Below are positions 27,090 through 37,600 of a stretch of 64,000 bases of DNA, piece by piece. Numbering within the stretch: position 1 is the first letter of the stretch; each line of letters starts with the position of its first letter. The position numbers and the translations under genes are program-made. The stretch lies in assembly GCA_001799845.1 (NCBI GenBank), contig MGUG01000048.1, positions 1 to 64,000 on the forward strand, given 5' to 3'. Source of the DNA: Elusimicrobia bacterium GWC2_64_44 (lineage in GTDB: Bacteria; Elusimicrobiota; Elusimicrobia; Elusimicrobiales; UBA9959). The notes beneath the pieces were generated by a model. It was not told the origin of the DNA and searched no databases. It saw only the letters and a program-made list of their open reading frames with translations.

Positions 27090-28712
27090 ATGAAAACATT
27101 ATACCTAGCTGCTATCCTGTTAACGGCCGCCAGCCCCGGCGGCGCGGCGCCGACCAGGGAAGTTATGCTGCTGCCGCAGGGCGCCGGCGTGGAGGCCCGC
27201 AAGGACCCCTCCTCCGCCTGGGAGAAGGTGGCAGGGAAGGTCAGGCTGGAAACCGGCGCCGAGGTGCGTACCGACGGCCAGTCCAAGGCCGGGGTTTTCT
27301 TTCCCGACGGCTCGGTTTTCATGCTCGACAAGGGCAGCGTTTTCGGCGTTGAGGATACCAGCAAAAAGAAGGCCGGCTTCAGCCTGAAACTGGGCCGCCT
27401 CAAGGCCAGGGTGTCTGGCTATTTCGCCAGCAAGTTCGCTGTGCGCACGCCTACGGCCGTCTGCGCCGTGCGCGGCACCGAGTTCGATATCGAGGTGGGC
27501 CAGGAAGGCAATACCGAGATGAACGTTTCCGAAGGCCTGGTGGAGGTCAACGACTCCAAGGGCCGGATGGCCGTGGTCTCCTCGGAGGAGAAGATCAAGG
27601 TGGGCGCGGACGGCATGTCCATGCCCGAGACCGTTTCCCTGAAGGACGAGCGCGCCGGCGAGGCCGCGCGGCCCATGGCCGTGCGCCAGGAGACCGCCCG
27701 CGAACGCACCCGCACCATGCTCGAAGAGCTGCGCAACCGCGAGCTCAAGGCCAACGAGGCCCAGCTGGGCAAGGACGCCATTGACGCCTTCGGCCGCCGC
27801 GTGCGCCTGGAGGAATACCTGCTGCGCCCGAGCAGCAAGGAGTTTAAGGTGCTGTTCCTCAGTCAGAGGGCCGAAGAGGACCGCCTGGACTGGGGCCACC
27901 TGATAGAGCGCTTCAACGCCGATATCCCGGACGATATCAGCCAGGTGGCCGGTATCATAGACGGGATGTACTTCTCGGCCACGGCCCCGGCCAACTGGCT
28001 GAAGTATTTCGAGGTCTACCTGACCAACACCGTGGACAGCATTAAGGAAACCATAGACTTCACAGCCCCCGTGGCCATTAACTTCTCCGGCTACGGCGCC
28101 GGGACCAGGTATTACCCGGGTTCCATAGACTACAGGCAGATCCTCTCCGGCCCAGGCGTGGCGGCCGCGGCTGGCGCGGGTTCGCTGGTCGGCACTGGCC
28201 TGACCTCGCTGGCGGCGGACGAGCGGATGCAGTTCCGCCAGACGCAGGACTGGAACACCAGCAACGCCGGCAAGTTCACCTGGATGCAGAAGGTGGTGAA
28301 CGGCTCTGGCGTGCTGGCCAACATGTGGGGGGTCACGCTGGACCCGACCAGCGCGGTGGACATAGGCAACCTGGGCACCCAGACCTTCTACGACCCCGCC
28401 ATAGACCCGGGCGACGCCACGGTAACCTATCCCAGCGGGCCGGGCATGGCTGATTTCAGGGCGTTCTCCACCTACGCGGACGGCTCCACCGTGGGGTCCC
28501 GCAAGCTGCTGGTCTCCAACGAAGGCGAAATCCTGAAGATAGGCGGCAGCGCCAATTCCGACACCTTCCTGGCGGACGGCAGCTATAACCTGGAGATGAT
28601 CATAGACTCCAGCCTGTTCCAGGGCCGCAACATAGACGTGCTGTTCGCGCCGGAGATCCTGACCCAGAAGAAAGAGGCGGTGCTGCCGCCTGGCACCTCG
28701 AACGTGGATTAA
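27090..28712 (+). CDS. FecR1: exported FecR-domain protein with novel C-terminal region
   Basis: 540 residues. The start at 27090 gives a signal peptide ending GGAA; an in-frame ATG at 27075 would precede it by five residues. The FecR-like domain spans about residues 20-170, with LETGAEVRTDGQSKAGVFFPDGS, then FAVRTPTAVCAVRGTEF, the diagnostic core. There is no cytoplasmic anti-sigma segment and no membrane anchor, so it is not a classical sigma regulator. Residues about 220-540 form a region I do not recognise, shared with FecR2 (DAFGRRVRLEEYLLRP, FNADIP, SLFQGRNIDVLF). It probably acts in the periplasm or outside. Confidence 0.82.
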   Translation: MKTLYLAAILLTAASPGGAAPTREVMLLPQGAGVEARKDPSSAWEKVAGKVRLETGAEVRTDGQSKAGVFFPDGSVFMLDKGSVFGVEDTSKKKAGFSLKLGRLKARVSGYFASKFAVRTPTAVCAVRGTEFDIEVGQEGNTEMNVSEGLVEVNDSKGRMAVVSSEEKIKVGADGMSMPETVSLKDERAGEAARPMAVRQETARERTRTMLEELRNRELKANEAQLGKDAIDAFGRRVRLEEYLLRPSSKEFKVLFLSQRAEEDRLDWGHLIERFNADIPDDISQVAGIIDGMYFSATAPANWLKYFEVYLTNTVDSIKETIDFTAPVAINFSGYGAGTRYYPGSIDYRQILSGPGVAAAAGAGSLVGTGLTSLAADERMQFRQTQDWNTSNAGKFTWMQKVVNGSGVLANMWGVTLDPTSAVDIGNLGTQTFYDPAIDPGDATVTYPSGPGMADFRAFSTYADGSTVGSRKLLVSNEGEILKIGGSANSDTFLADGSYNLEMIIDSSLFQGRNIDVLFAPEILTQKKEAVLPPGTSNVD

Positions 28713-28729
28713 AAGCGGCTAAACTAAAC

Positions 28730-28743
28730 GTTACCTCTGTTAC
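28730..28743 (+). promoter_or_regulatory. GTTAC-N4-GTTAC direct repeat before the FecR2 gene
   Basis: GTTAC at 28730 and 28739, the same spacing as at 19877-19890 ahead of cargo1. A further GTTAC lies at 28766 in the terminator arm. No good promoter pair is obvious, although a perfect TATAAT occurs at 28783. Confidence 0.35.
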
Positions 28744-28766
28744 AATTGTCCTAAGTCAACTGGCCG

Positions 28767-28808
28767 TTACCCTCCAATGTATTATAATTGGAGGGTAATG
28801 CTTTTTTT
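28767..28808 (+). terminator. Intrinsic terminator after FecR1, with TATAAT in its loop
   Basis: A perfect 12-bp stem (TTACCCTCCAAT / ATTGGAGGGTAA) with an eight-base loop is followed by TG, C and seven T (28802-28808). It separates the two halves of the exported-protein cluster. TATAAT at 28783-28788 spans the loop and the start of the right arm, so a promoter could start inside the terminator. Confidence 0.85.
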
Positions 28809-28864
28809 GGGGTAAGCATTCGTCAATTAATCGGGTAGTTCTATCGGTTTCTCAAGGAGTTCGT

Positions 28865-30310
28865 ATGAAACTTGTCATCGTTTCAGCGGCGTTGCTTTTT
28901 TGTCTCTCGACCTGCGACGCAGCGTATGTCTCCTCGCTGCGCGGCGTGGTGGAGATAAAAAGGACCGGGACCGCGGACTGGGTTAAACTTGCCGGCGACG
29001 AGCAACACAAGCTGCAGCCCGGAGACGAACTGCGCACTTCCCGGGCCTCCACCGTGGATGTCATGATGGACGACGGCTCCAGGGTGAAGGTGGCCCCGCT
29101 CTCCGCCTTCAAGATGTCGGAAGAGAGCGACAGCGCGGTCTCGATCGGCCTTTACTTCGGCCGCGTGCGCTCGTGGGTCAAGAAATTTTCCAAGAAGTTC
29201 GAAGTTCGCACCCCGTCGGCGGTCTGCGCCGTGCGCGGCACCGACTTCATGGTCTCTGCCGACGCCGAGGGCAACAGCCGCGTCGAGGTTTACGAGGGCA
29301 GCGTGCTCGCCGGCGATTCCCAGGGCAATTCCTCGCTGGTCCGCGAAGGGCAGTTCTCCGACATCCCCGCCGGCGGCAGGATGAAGGACCCGGGCAATAA
29401 TCCCGACGGGCCCGGCGACATGAATTCCGCGGCGGGCGGCCTCCGCGAACTGGCCCGCGCCGAGATCTACGGCGAGCTCTCCAAAGAGGACGTGCTCTCG
29501 CGGGCGCAGGAGGAGATGAAAGCCTCCGAGTACCAGAGCCGCAAGGTGGCCGTGGACGCCTACGGCAACCGGGTGCGCATGGAGGAATACACCATCCGTC
29601 CCGCCGCCAACCAGTTCAAGTACGTGGTGCTCAACACCCGCGACAACCGCTTCGACTTCGGCAAGATCCTGTTCACTTTCAACGCGGCCCTGCCCGCGAA
29701 CCTGTCCGACGCCACGGCCAACATGATCACCGCGCCCGGCTCCGAAGCGCCCGCCTGGTACCTGACCGACATGAATAGCGTGATGAGCAACACCGTAGAC
29801 AAGGTCACCGAGGACGCCAGCGGCGGCGCGATGGTGTTCAACAACAGTCTCTCGGACCCGCGCTATAACCTGATCTTCGGCAACTACGCCTTCTACGCCG
29901 CCGGCCCCGCGCAGGCCGGGCTCAACGGCGGCCTGGGCCTGCAGCTCTGGGCCAAGACCAACTACAACGTGCCCAACAACACGCACTCCTCCATCTCGTA
30001 TTACGGCGGGGCCGCCCCCACGATAGTGACCGCGCAGCCCGGCGGGCCCGACGTGTTCCATACCTACACCGGGAACATCTACAGCGACAACACCTGGATA
30101 GCCGCCGAAGACTACGTGCTGTTCAATGACGGCGACGTGCTCTCCACCGGCGACTTCAACAGCGGCCTCGGCCAGGGCAACACGGTGGACGCCGTGACGG
30201 ACAAGCTGAATTTCCAGCGCGTCTATACCAGCTCGCTCTTCGGCGGCCGCACCATAGACGTGATGTATTCCGCCAAGCTGCTGAAGGAGGCAGGCCTGCT
30301 CCGCTTCTGA
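28865..30310 (+). CDS. FecR2: exported FecR-domain protein, paralogue of FecR1
   Basis: 481 residues behind an AAGGAG ribosome site. The N-terminus is hydrophobic (signal peptide, residues 1-20). The FecR-like domain (about 20-165) contains LQPGDELRTSRASTVDVMMDDGS and FEVRTPSAVCAVRGTDF. The C-terminal 300 residues match FecR1 in AVDAYGNRVRMEEYTIRP, FKYVVLNTRDNRFDFG, FNAALP and SLFGGRTIDVMYSAKLL. No TM segment or cytoplasmic domain follows the signal peptide. It begins the second half-cluster and lies 17 bases before barrel2. Confidence 0.82.
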   Translation: MKLVIVSAALLFCLSTCDAAYVSSLRGVVEIKRTGTADWVKLAGDEQHKLQPGDELRTSRASTVDVMMDDGSRVKVAPLSAFKMSEESDSAVSIGLYFGRVRSWVKKFSKKFEVRTPSAVCAVRGTDFMVSADAEGNSRVEVYEGSVLAGDSQGNSSLVREGQFSDIPAGGRMKDPGNNPDGPGDMNSAAGGLRELARAEIYGELSKEDVLSRAQEEMKASEYQSRKVAVDAYGNRVRMEEYTIRPAANQFKYVVLNTRDNRFDFGKILFTFNAALPANLSDATANMITAPGSEAPAWYLTDMNSVMSNTVDKVTEDASGGAMVFNNSLSDPRYNLIFGNYAFYAAGPAQAGLNGGLGLQLWAKTNYNVPNNTHSSISYYGGAAPTIVTAQPGGPDVFHTYTGNIYSDNTWIAAEDYVLFNDGDVLSTGDFNSGLGQGNTVDAVTDKLNFQRVYTSSLFGGRTIDVMYSAKLLKEAGLLRF

Positions 30311-30327
30311 CCGGACCCACTTGAACT

Positions 30328-31548
30328 ATGATAAAAATTTCCAAGACACTGCCCGCAGCCGCCCTCCTCTTCTGTGTTTCAGCCCTGCACGCCGGGGTCA
30401 AGGTCACCCCGGTGGCCGACGTCTCCCTGCTGGGGGGCAAGTATTACCTGGATTCAGACGCCGCCTCTTTCCAGGGCCGCCTCGACGCCTTCGTTTCCCC
30501 GGCGCTGGCGCTGGCCGAGGGCCACGACCTGATACCGGTGTATTCCGGCAACTACTCCGGCACGCAGGACGTGCAGGAACTCGCCGGCGGCGGCGTGCTG
30601 ACCCGCAAGCGCCAGACCCATACCTTTTCCCTGAAGTACGTCTACACCCGCGAGTTCGACAAGTATAAGCCCCGCCTGTCCTACTCCAAGGCCTCCATCA
30701 AGGAGACCAACGACGAGGATTGGGGGGACGGCCTCTTCGACTACACGACGCTCTCCCTGGGCTTCGAGGCCGAGCAGGAGCGCCCGCACGGCACCTTCAG
30801 CGAATCCTACGACTTCTACCAGGTCAGCTACCCCAACTACAGCACGCTGCTGTCCCAGTCCGCGTCGGTCATCAACGACACTACCACCTTCAACCAGCTC
30901 TCCACCAACGCCGGCGAGAACCCCATGGACAACGCGGCGCACCGGGTGGCCCTGGCCTATACCTGGTTCCCGGACCCGATGACCATGAAGGCCGGCTACG
31001 ACTTCACTTACCGGGCCTACCCCGACCAGGCCGTGGCGGCCAGGCCCTCCACCGGCTCCTCGCCGTTCCAGAGCGACAAGCGCTGGGACGTGATGCAGAA
31101 CTTCAGCCTCAAGGCCAGCCGCGCGCTGAAGCCGCTGTTCTTCAGCGCCGGGGCGCGCCTGGGCTGGATGAGCTCCAACCAGGGCTCCTACGACTCCTCC
31201 CGCAACAAATACATGGAGGATTACTACAGCTACGTCGACTTCTCGCTCAGCCCCGCGGTGGGCATAGCGCTGAAGAACGGCATGCAGTTCAATTTCAACC
31301 TGGACTGGCGCCGCGTCTTCTACGTCGGCCGCCTCAAGCAGGGCGCCAGCGGGGAATACGGCTCGGACAAGATAGACCAGACCTACTGGCTCACCTCCAT
31401 CTCGGGCCGCTACCCGATAGCCGGCCGCTTCTTCGCCAGGGCCGCCTATAATTACCAGCTTTCCAACTCCAACATGCGGTACGAGGACAGTTTCCGCTAC
31501 AACTACAGGGCCAGCACCTACCTGCTGGGCCTGGAGTGGGAGTTTTAA
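30328..31548 (+). CDS. Barrel2: putative outer-membrane beta-barrel protein, paralogue of barrel1
   Basis: 406 residues, signal peptide ending LHAG, then amphipathic strands and a terminal Phe (LGLEWEF). It aligns with barrel1 along its whole length, for example VQELAGGGV against VNELSGGGT and DEDWGDGLFDY against DEKWGEGLYDF. Family unknown. It lies 69 bases before the giant cargo2 gene. In the first cassette the matching gene follows PorV1 instead, so the two cassettes keep the same members in a different order. Confidence 0.75.
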   Translation: MIKISKTLPAAALLFCVSALHAGVKVTPVADVSLLGGKYYLDSDAASFQGRLDAFVSPALALAEGHDLIPVYSGNYSGTQDVQELAGGGVLTRKRQTHTFSLKYVYTREFDKYKPRLSYSKASIKETNDEDWGDGLFDYTTLSLGFEAEQERPHGTFSESYDFYQVSYPNYSTLLSQSASVINDTTTFNQLSTNAGENPMDNAAHRVALAYTWFPDPMTMKAGYDFTYRAYPDQAVAARPSTGSSPFQSDKRWDVMQNFSLKASRALKPLFFSAGARLGWMSSNQGSYDSSRNKYMEDYYSYVDFSLSPAVGIALKNGMQFNFNLDWRRVFYVGRLKQGASGEYGSDKIDQTYWLTSISGRYPIAGRFFARAAYNYQLSNSNMRYEDSFRYNYRASTYLLGLEWEF

Positions 31549-31617
31549 AGACAGCGCGGTCCGTGTAATAGTCAGAGAAACTAATTTTAGCGTCGGTATT
31601 TCAGCCGGAGATAACTT

Positions 31618-34600
31618 ATGCGCAAGATCAAAAACATTTTCATTAACCTGCTGGGGGCGGCCGTCCTGACGGCCTTCGCGGCCCAGGCGGGGGCGGTCGG
31701 GTTCACCGGGGATTTCTTGCTTCCCGAAGGCGCCAATTACGACGGCGGCAATATGGACGGCGGCTGGGCCACGGCGTACTACGCCAACAGCGTCTATGTG
31801 GTCGGCGTCTCGTCCCCTACAGGCGGTTTCCTGGTGCGCTACAGCACGGCCGGCGTAATGCAGGCCTCCGGCGCCCTGCCCGGCGTGGAGCTTACCGGCG
31901 TGGCCGTGAACGCGGCCGGCGTATACGCGGTGGGCACCAGCTACAGCCCCGTCAGGATGGTCATCGCCAAGTTCAACAACAGCACGCTGGCCCTCGTCTC
32001 CTCCAAGACCTGGGATACCGGCCTGACTCCCGCTTCCGGGGCCGATGTAGCCCTCTGCGCCGCCGGCAACGCCTATGTCATAGGCACGAATCTGAGCCTG
32101 AAAGGCGTAGCCTTTGGTATGTACGACCCTAACCTCGCTACTCTCAGCGAGAGCGGTTTCGAGACCGCCGGGGACGACGCGGGTACCGGCATTGCCGTGG
32201 ACGGCACCGATGTCTACATGGCCGGCCATAGCCTGATAGCCAGTACCACCTATTTCCTGGGCCTGAAATACAGCCTGAGCGATTACCTTTCCGTCATGTA
32301 CGCCTCCACCAGTTTGACGGGCATTTACCTGGACGAACTGCACGAGCTGGGCGGCAAGATAGCCGTCAATCCCGTCACGCACCAGGTTTACGCCGCCCTC
32401 AACCAGTCCCATAACGACATGCGGCTGGCCAGGTTCAACCCGACCTGGAATTACGTGGATGCGCAGGTCTTCAACGGCTCCGCCTACGCCGCCGCCTCCG
32501 ACGTGGTGATAGACAGCACCGGCAACGTGCTGGTGACCGGCTCGTATAATACCGGCGCCGGCAACGATTACCCCGTGCTGCTCAAATACAGCCCGTCGAT
32601 GGTGTTCATTTCCAGCGCCGCCAGACCGCAGACCTACGGCTACGAGTCCGCTTCCGTGTCGCTGAACCCGGTCAGCGGAGACGCCTTCGGCACCGGCGTC
32701 TACTTCTCCGACGGCACCGGCAACGAGCCCGGGTGGGACATGCGCACCGTGAGATTCTCCGCCAGCGCTGCCCCCGCCCTGCGCCAGATCTCCGGTACGG
32801 TCACCTATGCCGGCACTTACGATCCCGCCGCCGTCCTGACGGTCCGGGTCAGCACTTCGGCCGATTTCCGGGGCACTCCGTTCTTCACCAGCATTCCTTC
32901 TCCGCTGGCGTCGCAACCCTATACTATTTCCAACGTGCCCGCCGGTACCTACTACATGGCGCTGACCGCCTCCATCAATTGGGTGGTGGCGGACTCCACC
33001 GATCCCTGGGGCGTGCACGGGCAGCTCGGCACTCCCACGCCCATCGACGTCACCGCCGGCGACGCCGCCGGCGTAGACGTGGCTATGATCGACGGCAACT
33101 CTATTCCCAACCCCTGGTCCATGGAGCCGCTCCCGCCCGCGACGGTGGACTGCCTGGGCACCTTCGGCCTGGGCGGCGAGTGCCGCATCAACGGCGGCGC
33201 CACCTTCGCTACCGGCATCGCCACTGACATCTTCGACAGCAGGTACCTGCTGCTCACCAACCTGACCGATTCCGCCATAGTCAAGTTCGACTATCTGGGG
33301 GACATCGTGTCCTCCGTGACCGTCAAGTACTCGGTCTTCAACGATATCAAGCTCAACGCATTCAATGATGACTTTTACGTCGCCGCGCAGGGCCCGGTCT
33401 CCGGCGTGCGCGTTTACCGTTACAACTCTTCCCTGGCCCTGGTCTCTTCCGTCACCGTGGCCGGCTACCAGGGCGCCCGCCAGCTGGACTTCGACGCGCA
33501 GGGCGCCGTTTACACGGTCTCCACCAAGGACAACGGGGGGGATTACGACATCCGCGTCGTGAAATTCTCGGAAGCCCTCGTCCCGCAGGACGACTGGAGC
33601 GACGTCTCGCCCGGCGCCGACCAGGGCTACGGCATCGCAGTGGACGGCACGGACGTTTTCGTGACCGGCATACAGCGCCCGGACGCCTTCCCCCAGGTGG
33701 CCGTGATAAAGCTGGACGGCACCTCGGTGCTGAGCAAGACCGGTTCCGCCTGGGCCGACTCCGCGCCGTTCACTTTCCCGGAGGGCGTGGGCTTCAATAA
33801 TATCCGCGTCGCGGCCGACTCCACGGGAGTCTACGCCGCTTTCAACGCCGATCTGCTGGCCAGCACCGCCACCGCCGTCTACCGCTTCACCAGGGCCGAC
33901 ATGGCCCTCGGCTACTCGTCCGCCACCATGGCCGGTGCCGGGAATTTCGGCGACATGAAGATCAAGGAAGGTTACCTTTACCTGGCCGCCGAGGCCGTGA
34001 ACCAGGCGCGCGTGACCAAGTATTCAGCCGCCTCTTTCTCTCCCGTGGCTTCCAAGACCACCAACCTGCTGCCCTACGGCCTGGCGCCCGGCGCCCTGGC
34101 TTTCGGCGTAGTCGGCACCGCCTCCGAGGTGTTCCTCGGCGGCGTGATCCCCTACGGCATGGGCGACATCGCCGCCGGCGCGGCCGAGCTGGCCTTGATC
34201 GACGGCCCAGTGCCGGTCATAGAGCAGCCGCAGGACTACACGGAGGGCACCAACAACCTGCTGATGGCCCCCGACGGTTCCGGCGGCGCTTACATGGTAT
34301 TCGACAGCACAGTGGGCCCCAACGAACTGCGCATGGTCTATGTCAGGCGCGTGGACGCCTCCAACCATACGCTCTGGGCCTACGACGTTACCCAGACCGC
34401 CGTTACCGGTATAAATGAACTCTACGCCCTGCCCGACGGTTCCGGCGGCCTCTACGCCGGCTGGTTCACCGGCGGCCACGCCTACGCGCAGCATTACGAC
34501 GCCAACGGCACCGTCCTGTGGGACGTCAACGGCGTGCGCGTCTCCAGCGGTCCCGTGGACGGCGGAGAATTCGTCGCCAACCCGCAAGGCGGCTTCTTCG

Positions 34601-37600
34601 CGGTCTTCGGCTATATCCAGACCGACGTCAACACTTCCCTGACGGCCCAGAGCGTGCGCTCCGACGGCAATTGCAACTGGCCGGCCTACGGTCCTTGCTC
34701 CGCGGCCGCCGGCACGCCGATCCCCGCCGTGGACTTCGCCGGCGAAGGCGCGGGTGCGGCCGGCACTGACGGCTCCTTCATGTTCTTCTGGGGCGGCGAC
34801 ACCGACGAGAACGGCTACCTCCAGATTGCCGGCTCCAAGCTCGATGCCTCCGGCGCCCTGGTCTGGACACCCACGGTTAAGTCCCTCTACGCCTCCGGCA
34901 CGGCGCAATTGGGCTACGACCTTGAGGCCGCGGCAGACGGCGCCGGCGGCGCCTACGTGGTCTGGTCCAGCTCCGAGTCCGGGGCCCGCGCCCTGTACGC
35001 CCAGCGCTATAACTCCTCCGGCGTCGCGGAATCCCCCTGGATGTCGCCCCTGCAGCTCACCGGCGCGGTCCTGCCCGCGGATTACTACCTCAAGCTGTCG
35101 CTCACCTCCGACGACGAGGGCTTCTCGGTGCTTTATTCCAGCAACACGATGACCGGCGCCAGCGAGGTGCGCGTGGTGCGCGGCCAGTCCGGGCTCAGCC
35201 AGCTGGCCGCCGGCTTCAGCCTCAACGGCAAACTGCTGGGCTCCACTTCGGACAGCGAGCAAAGCCTGGTCTACGACGGCACGGCTTACCACATAGCCTG
35301 GAACCAGTGGGAGACGGGCCTGCCGGCGGGGAACTACCACCGCGTCGCCTATCAGAAGATGGCCAAGGACGGCACCTTTACCCACGACCCGTATTACAGC
35401 GTGGGCCTCGCCTCCGACTGCGTAAAGATAGACGTTTCCACCGACGGCGCCGACGGCGCTCTGGTCGGCTGGATGGAAAAAACCGGCGGCGGCATCGAGA
35501 CCGTCACTCCGCGCCTCCTGGATATCCCTCTCGCCGTCGGGCCGGTTTCGGTTTACCTCTCCACCCGCAGCGCCGCTCCCGCCGTGTATCTGACCGGCCA
35601 GCCGGGCCCCGCGCTGCTGCTCGACGTACGCACCGTAGCAGGCCAGGCGACCGTGACCAATCTGCGCGTACACGTTAACCCCGCCGGCGCCTACACGGAC
35701 GTCGCCGCCGTCAGCCTTTACGCCGATAACGGCGAGGACGGCATCTGGAGCGCGGGCCATGACCTGATCTCCAGCGCCGCCGTCTCCGGGGCCTATGTGG
35801 ACCTGGCGTTCCCCGCTGGCACTATGGTCAATACCACGCCAGGACCGGTGTTCCTGGCGCTTACCCCGGCCCTGGCCGCGGCCGGCAACAGCGTTAACCT
35901 TGCGTTGGACGACGCCTCGGCGCTGACGACCACCGGCGAAATGCAGTCGCAGGGTTTCTACCCGGTCGTCTCCCCGCTGGTGTCCGTCACCTCCCAGTCG
36001 GGCGTCACCGATCTGGCCGTCAGCCCCGGCCAGAACCTGGCCTCCGTGCCCCTGTCCTGGACCTATCCTCAGGCCATTCCCTCCGGCCAATACATGATCA
36101 AGTACAGCACGGACCCGGCCGACCTGGCCGGTCCGGAAGCGCCCGCTATCGTTACGCCGCTGACTTCCGTTACCGCCGGCTCGGGTGATTCCATCCTGGT
36201 CAGCGATCTGCCGGAAGTAGCGGCTACGGTGGGCGGCGTTACCCGCGTCTTCCCGTATCACTTCGCGCTCTGGCTCTACAACGGAACCAGCACTTCGCCT
36301 GTTTCCAACCTGGTGCAGAACCAGTACTTCCCGCTCTCCTCCTCGCAGGCCGGCGAAGCTGTGCTTGCTTACTCCGACCAGCTGCAGATCGATCCCGCCG
36401 ACAACGTGCGCTCGGCGCATCTTGGTATGGACCGCTACACGGCGTTCACCTTCTACGGAACCCCGGATAACCTGCTGACCCTGCGCACACCGGCCGGCGC
36501 TTTTTATTACAAGCCCGCCGTCGGTGCGTTGGAGTTCAAGGACCTGGCCGTTGACCCCAGCGGCTTCTCTTACCTGCTGGCCATGCTGGACACCAACGCT
36601 CTGGTGCTCAAGATCGCGCCCGACGGCGAAGTGCTGTGGGTCCGCGACCTGGGCGCCGAAAGCGCCAAGGCAATAACCTTCGGCGGCGGCGCGCCTTACG
36701 TGGCCACCGAGGTCACTGGCGCGGGCGGCGATCTCGACGTGAAACTGCGCAAGCTGTACGTGGGGTCCGGCGGAGCGGACAACGGCAACCCCTACATCTA
36801 CGACACCTCCGAGGAGTACGGCTGCCCCTCCAACGACCGCGTCAACAGCCTTGAATTCACCTCCGACCCGCAGCGTGCCTACCTTTACCTCGGCGGCGCG
36901 GTCGGCGAGGCTTACTGCTTGGGCAACTACTTCCCGAGGCAGGGCCGCGTGGCCAAGATCGCCGATACCGGCGTGGAACGCTCCACCTCCACCGCCTATG
37001 TCGCGGGCGCCTGGCCCCTCCGGCATAATGTCCAGCCCTACAACCCCTCTGAAGTAACGCGCGTCCGCGTTATCGGAGACGGCGACCTGCTGGTAGCCGG
37101 CTACGAGCGGCCTCAGTATTACGGCCGCTACGGCGCCGACGTCTGGCTGAACAAGTACAGCGCCTCAGCCTCGCAGCTTTTTCCCGCTACGGTCTATTAT
37201 TCCGAAACCCAGTACGACGTGGACGAAGTGCCCACCGGCCTGGACTACGACGGCTTCGGCAATATCTACGTGTCCGGCTACGCCGACAAATCGTACCTGT
37301 CCCAGGGCTACGACCTGCTGCTGCTGAAGTTCGGCCCCGGCGGCCAGCTTTCGCAGAACCGCGTCTACGACTCGGGCTCTCCGCAGGACGGCTGGGGCTC
37401 CGACGTCTTCGTCTCCAGCGATAATTATGCCAACGTCTACGGCCCGTTCACCAGCCAGAACTACTACGGCGTGTATTCCCTGCCGCCCGGCGGCGGCGGA
37501 ACGGCCCCGAACGCCCAGTTCTTCGCGGCGATGGAGGGCCCTTACACCGGCTCCGCGGACCTGATGTGGAACTACACTTCCGCCCTGCCCGAGGGCGCCA

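Noticed and set aside
27090-30310. FecR1/FecR2 as anti-sigma regulators
   Set aside because: There is no cytoplasmic domain or TM helix before the FecR core and no sigma-factor gene nearby.
34024-37026. 1000-codon open frame on the minus strand inside cargo2
   Set aside because: It lies opposite a clear coding frame in GC-rich DNA. Its translation is a low-complexity Gly/Ala/His/Val mix without domains, as are the other long antisense frames at 30454-33018 and 39370-42468.
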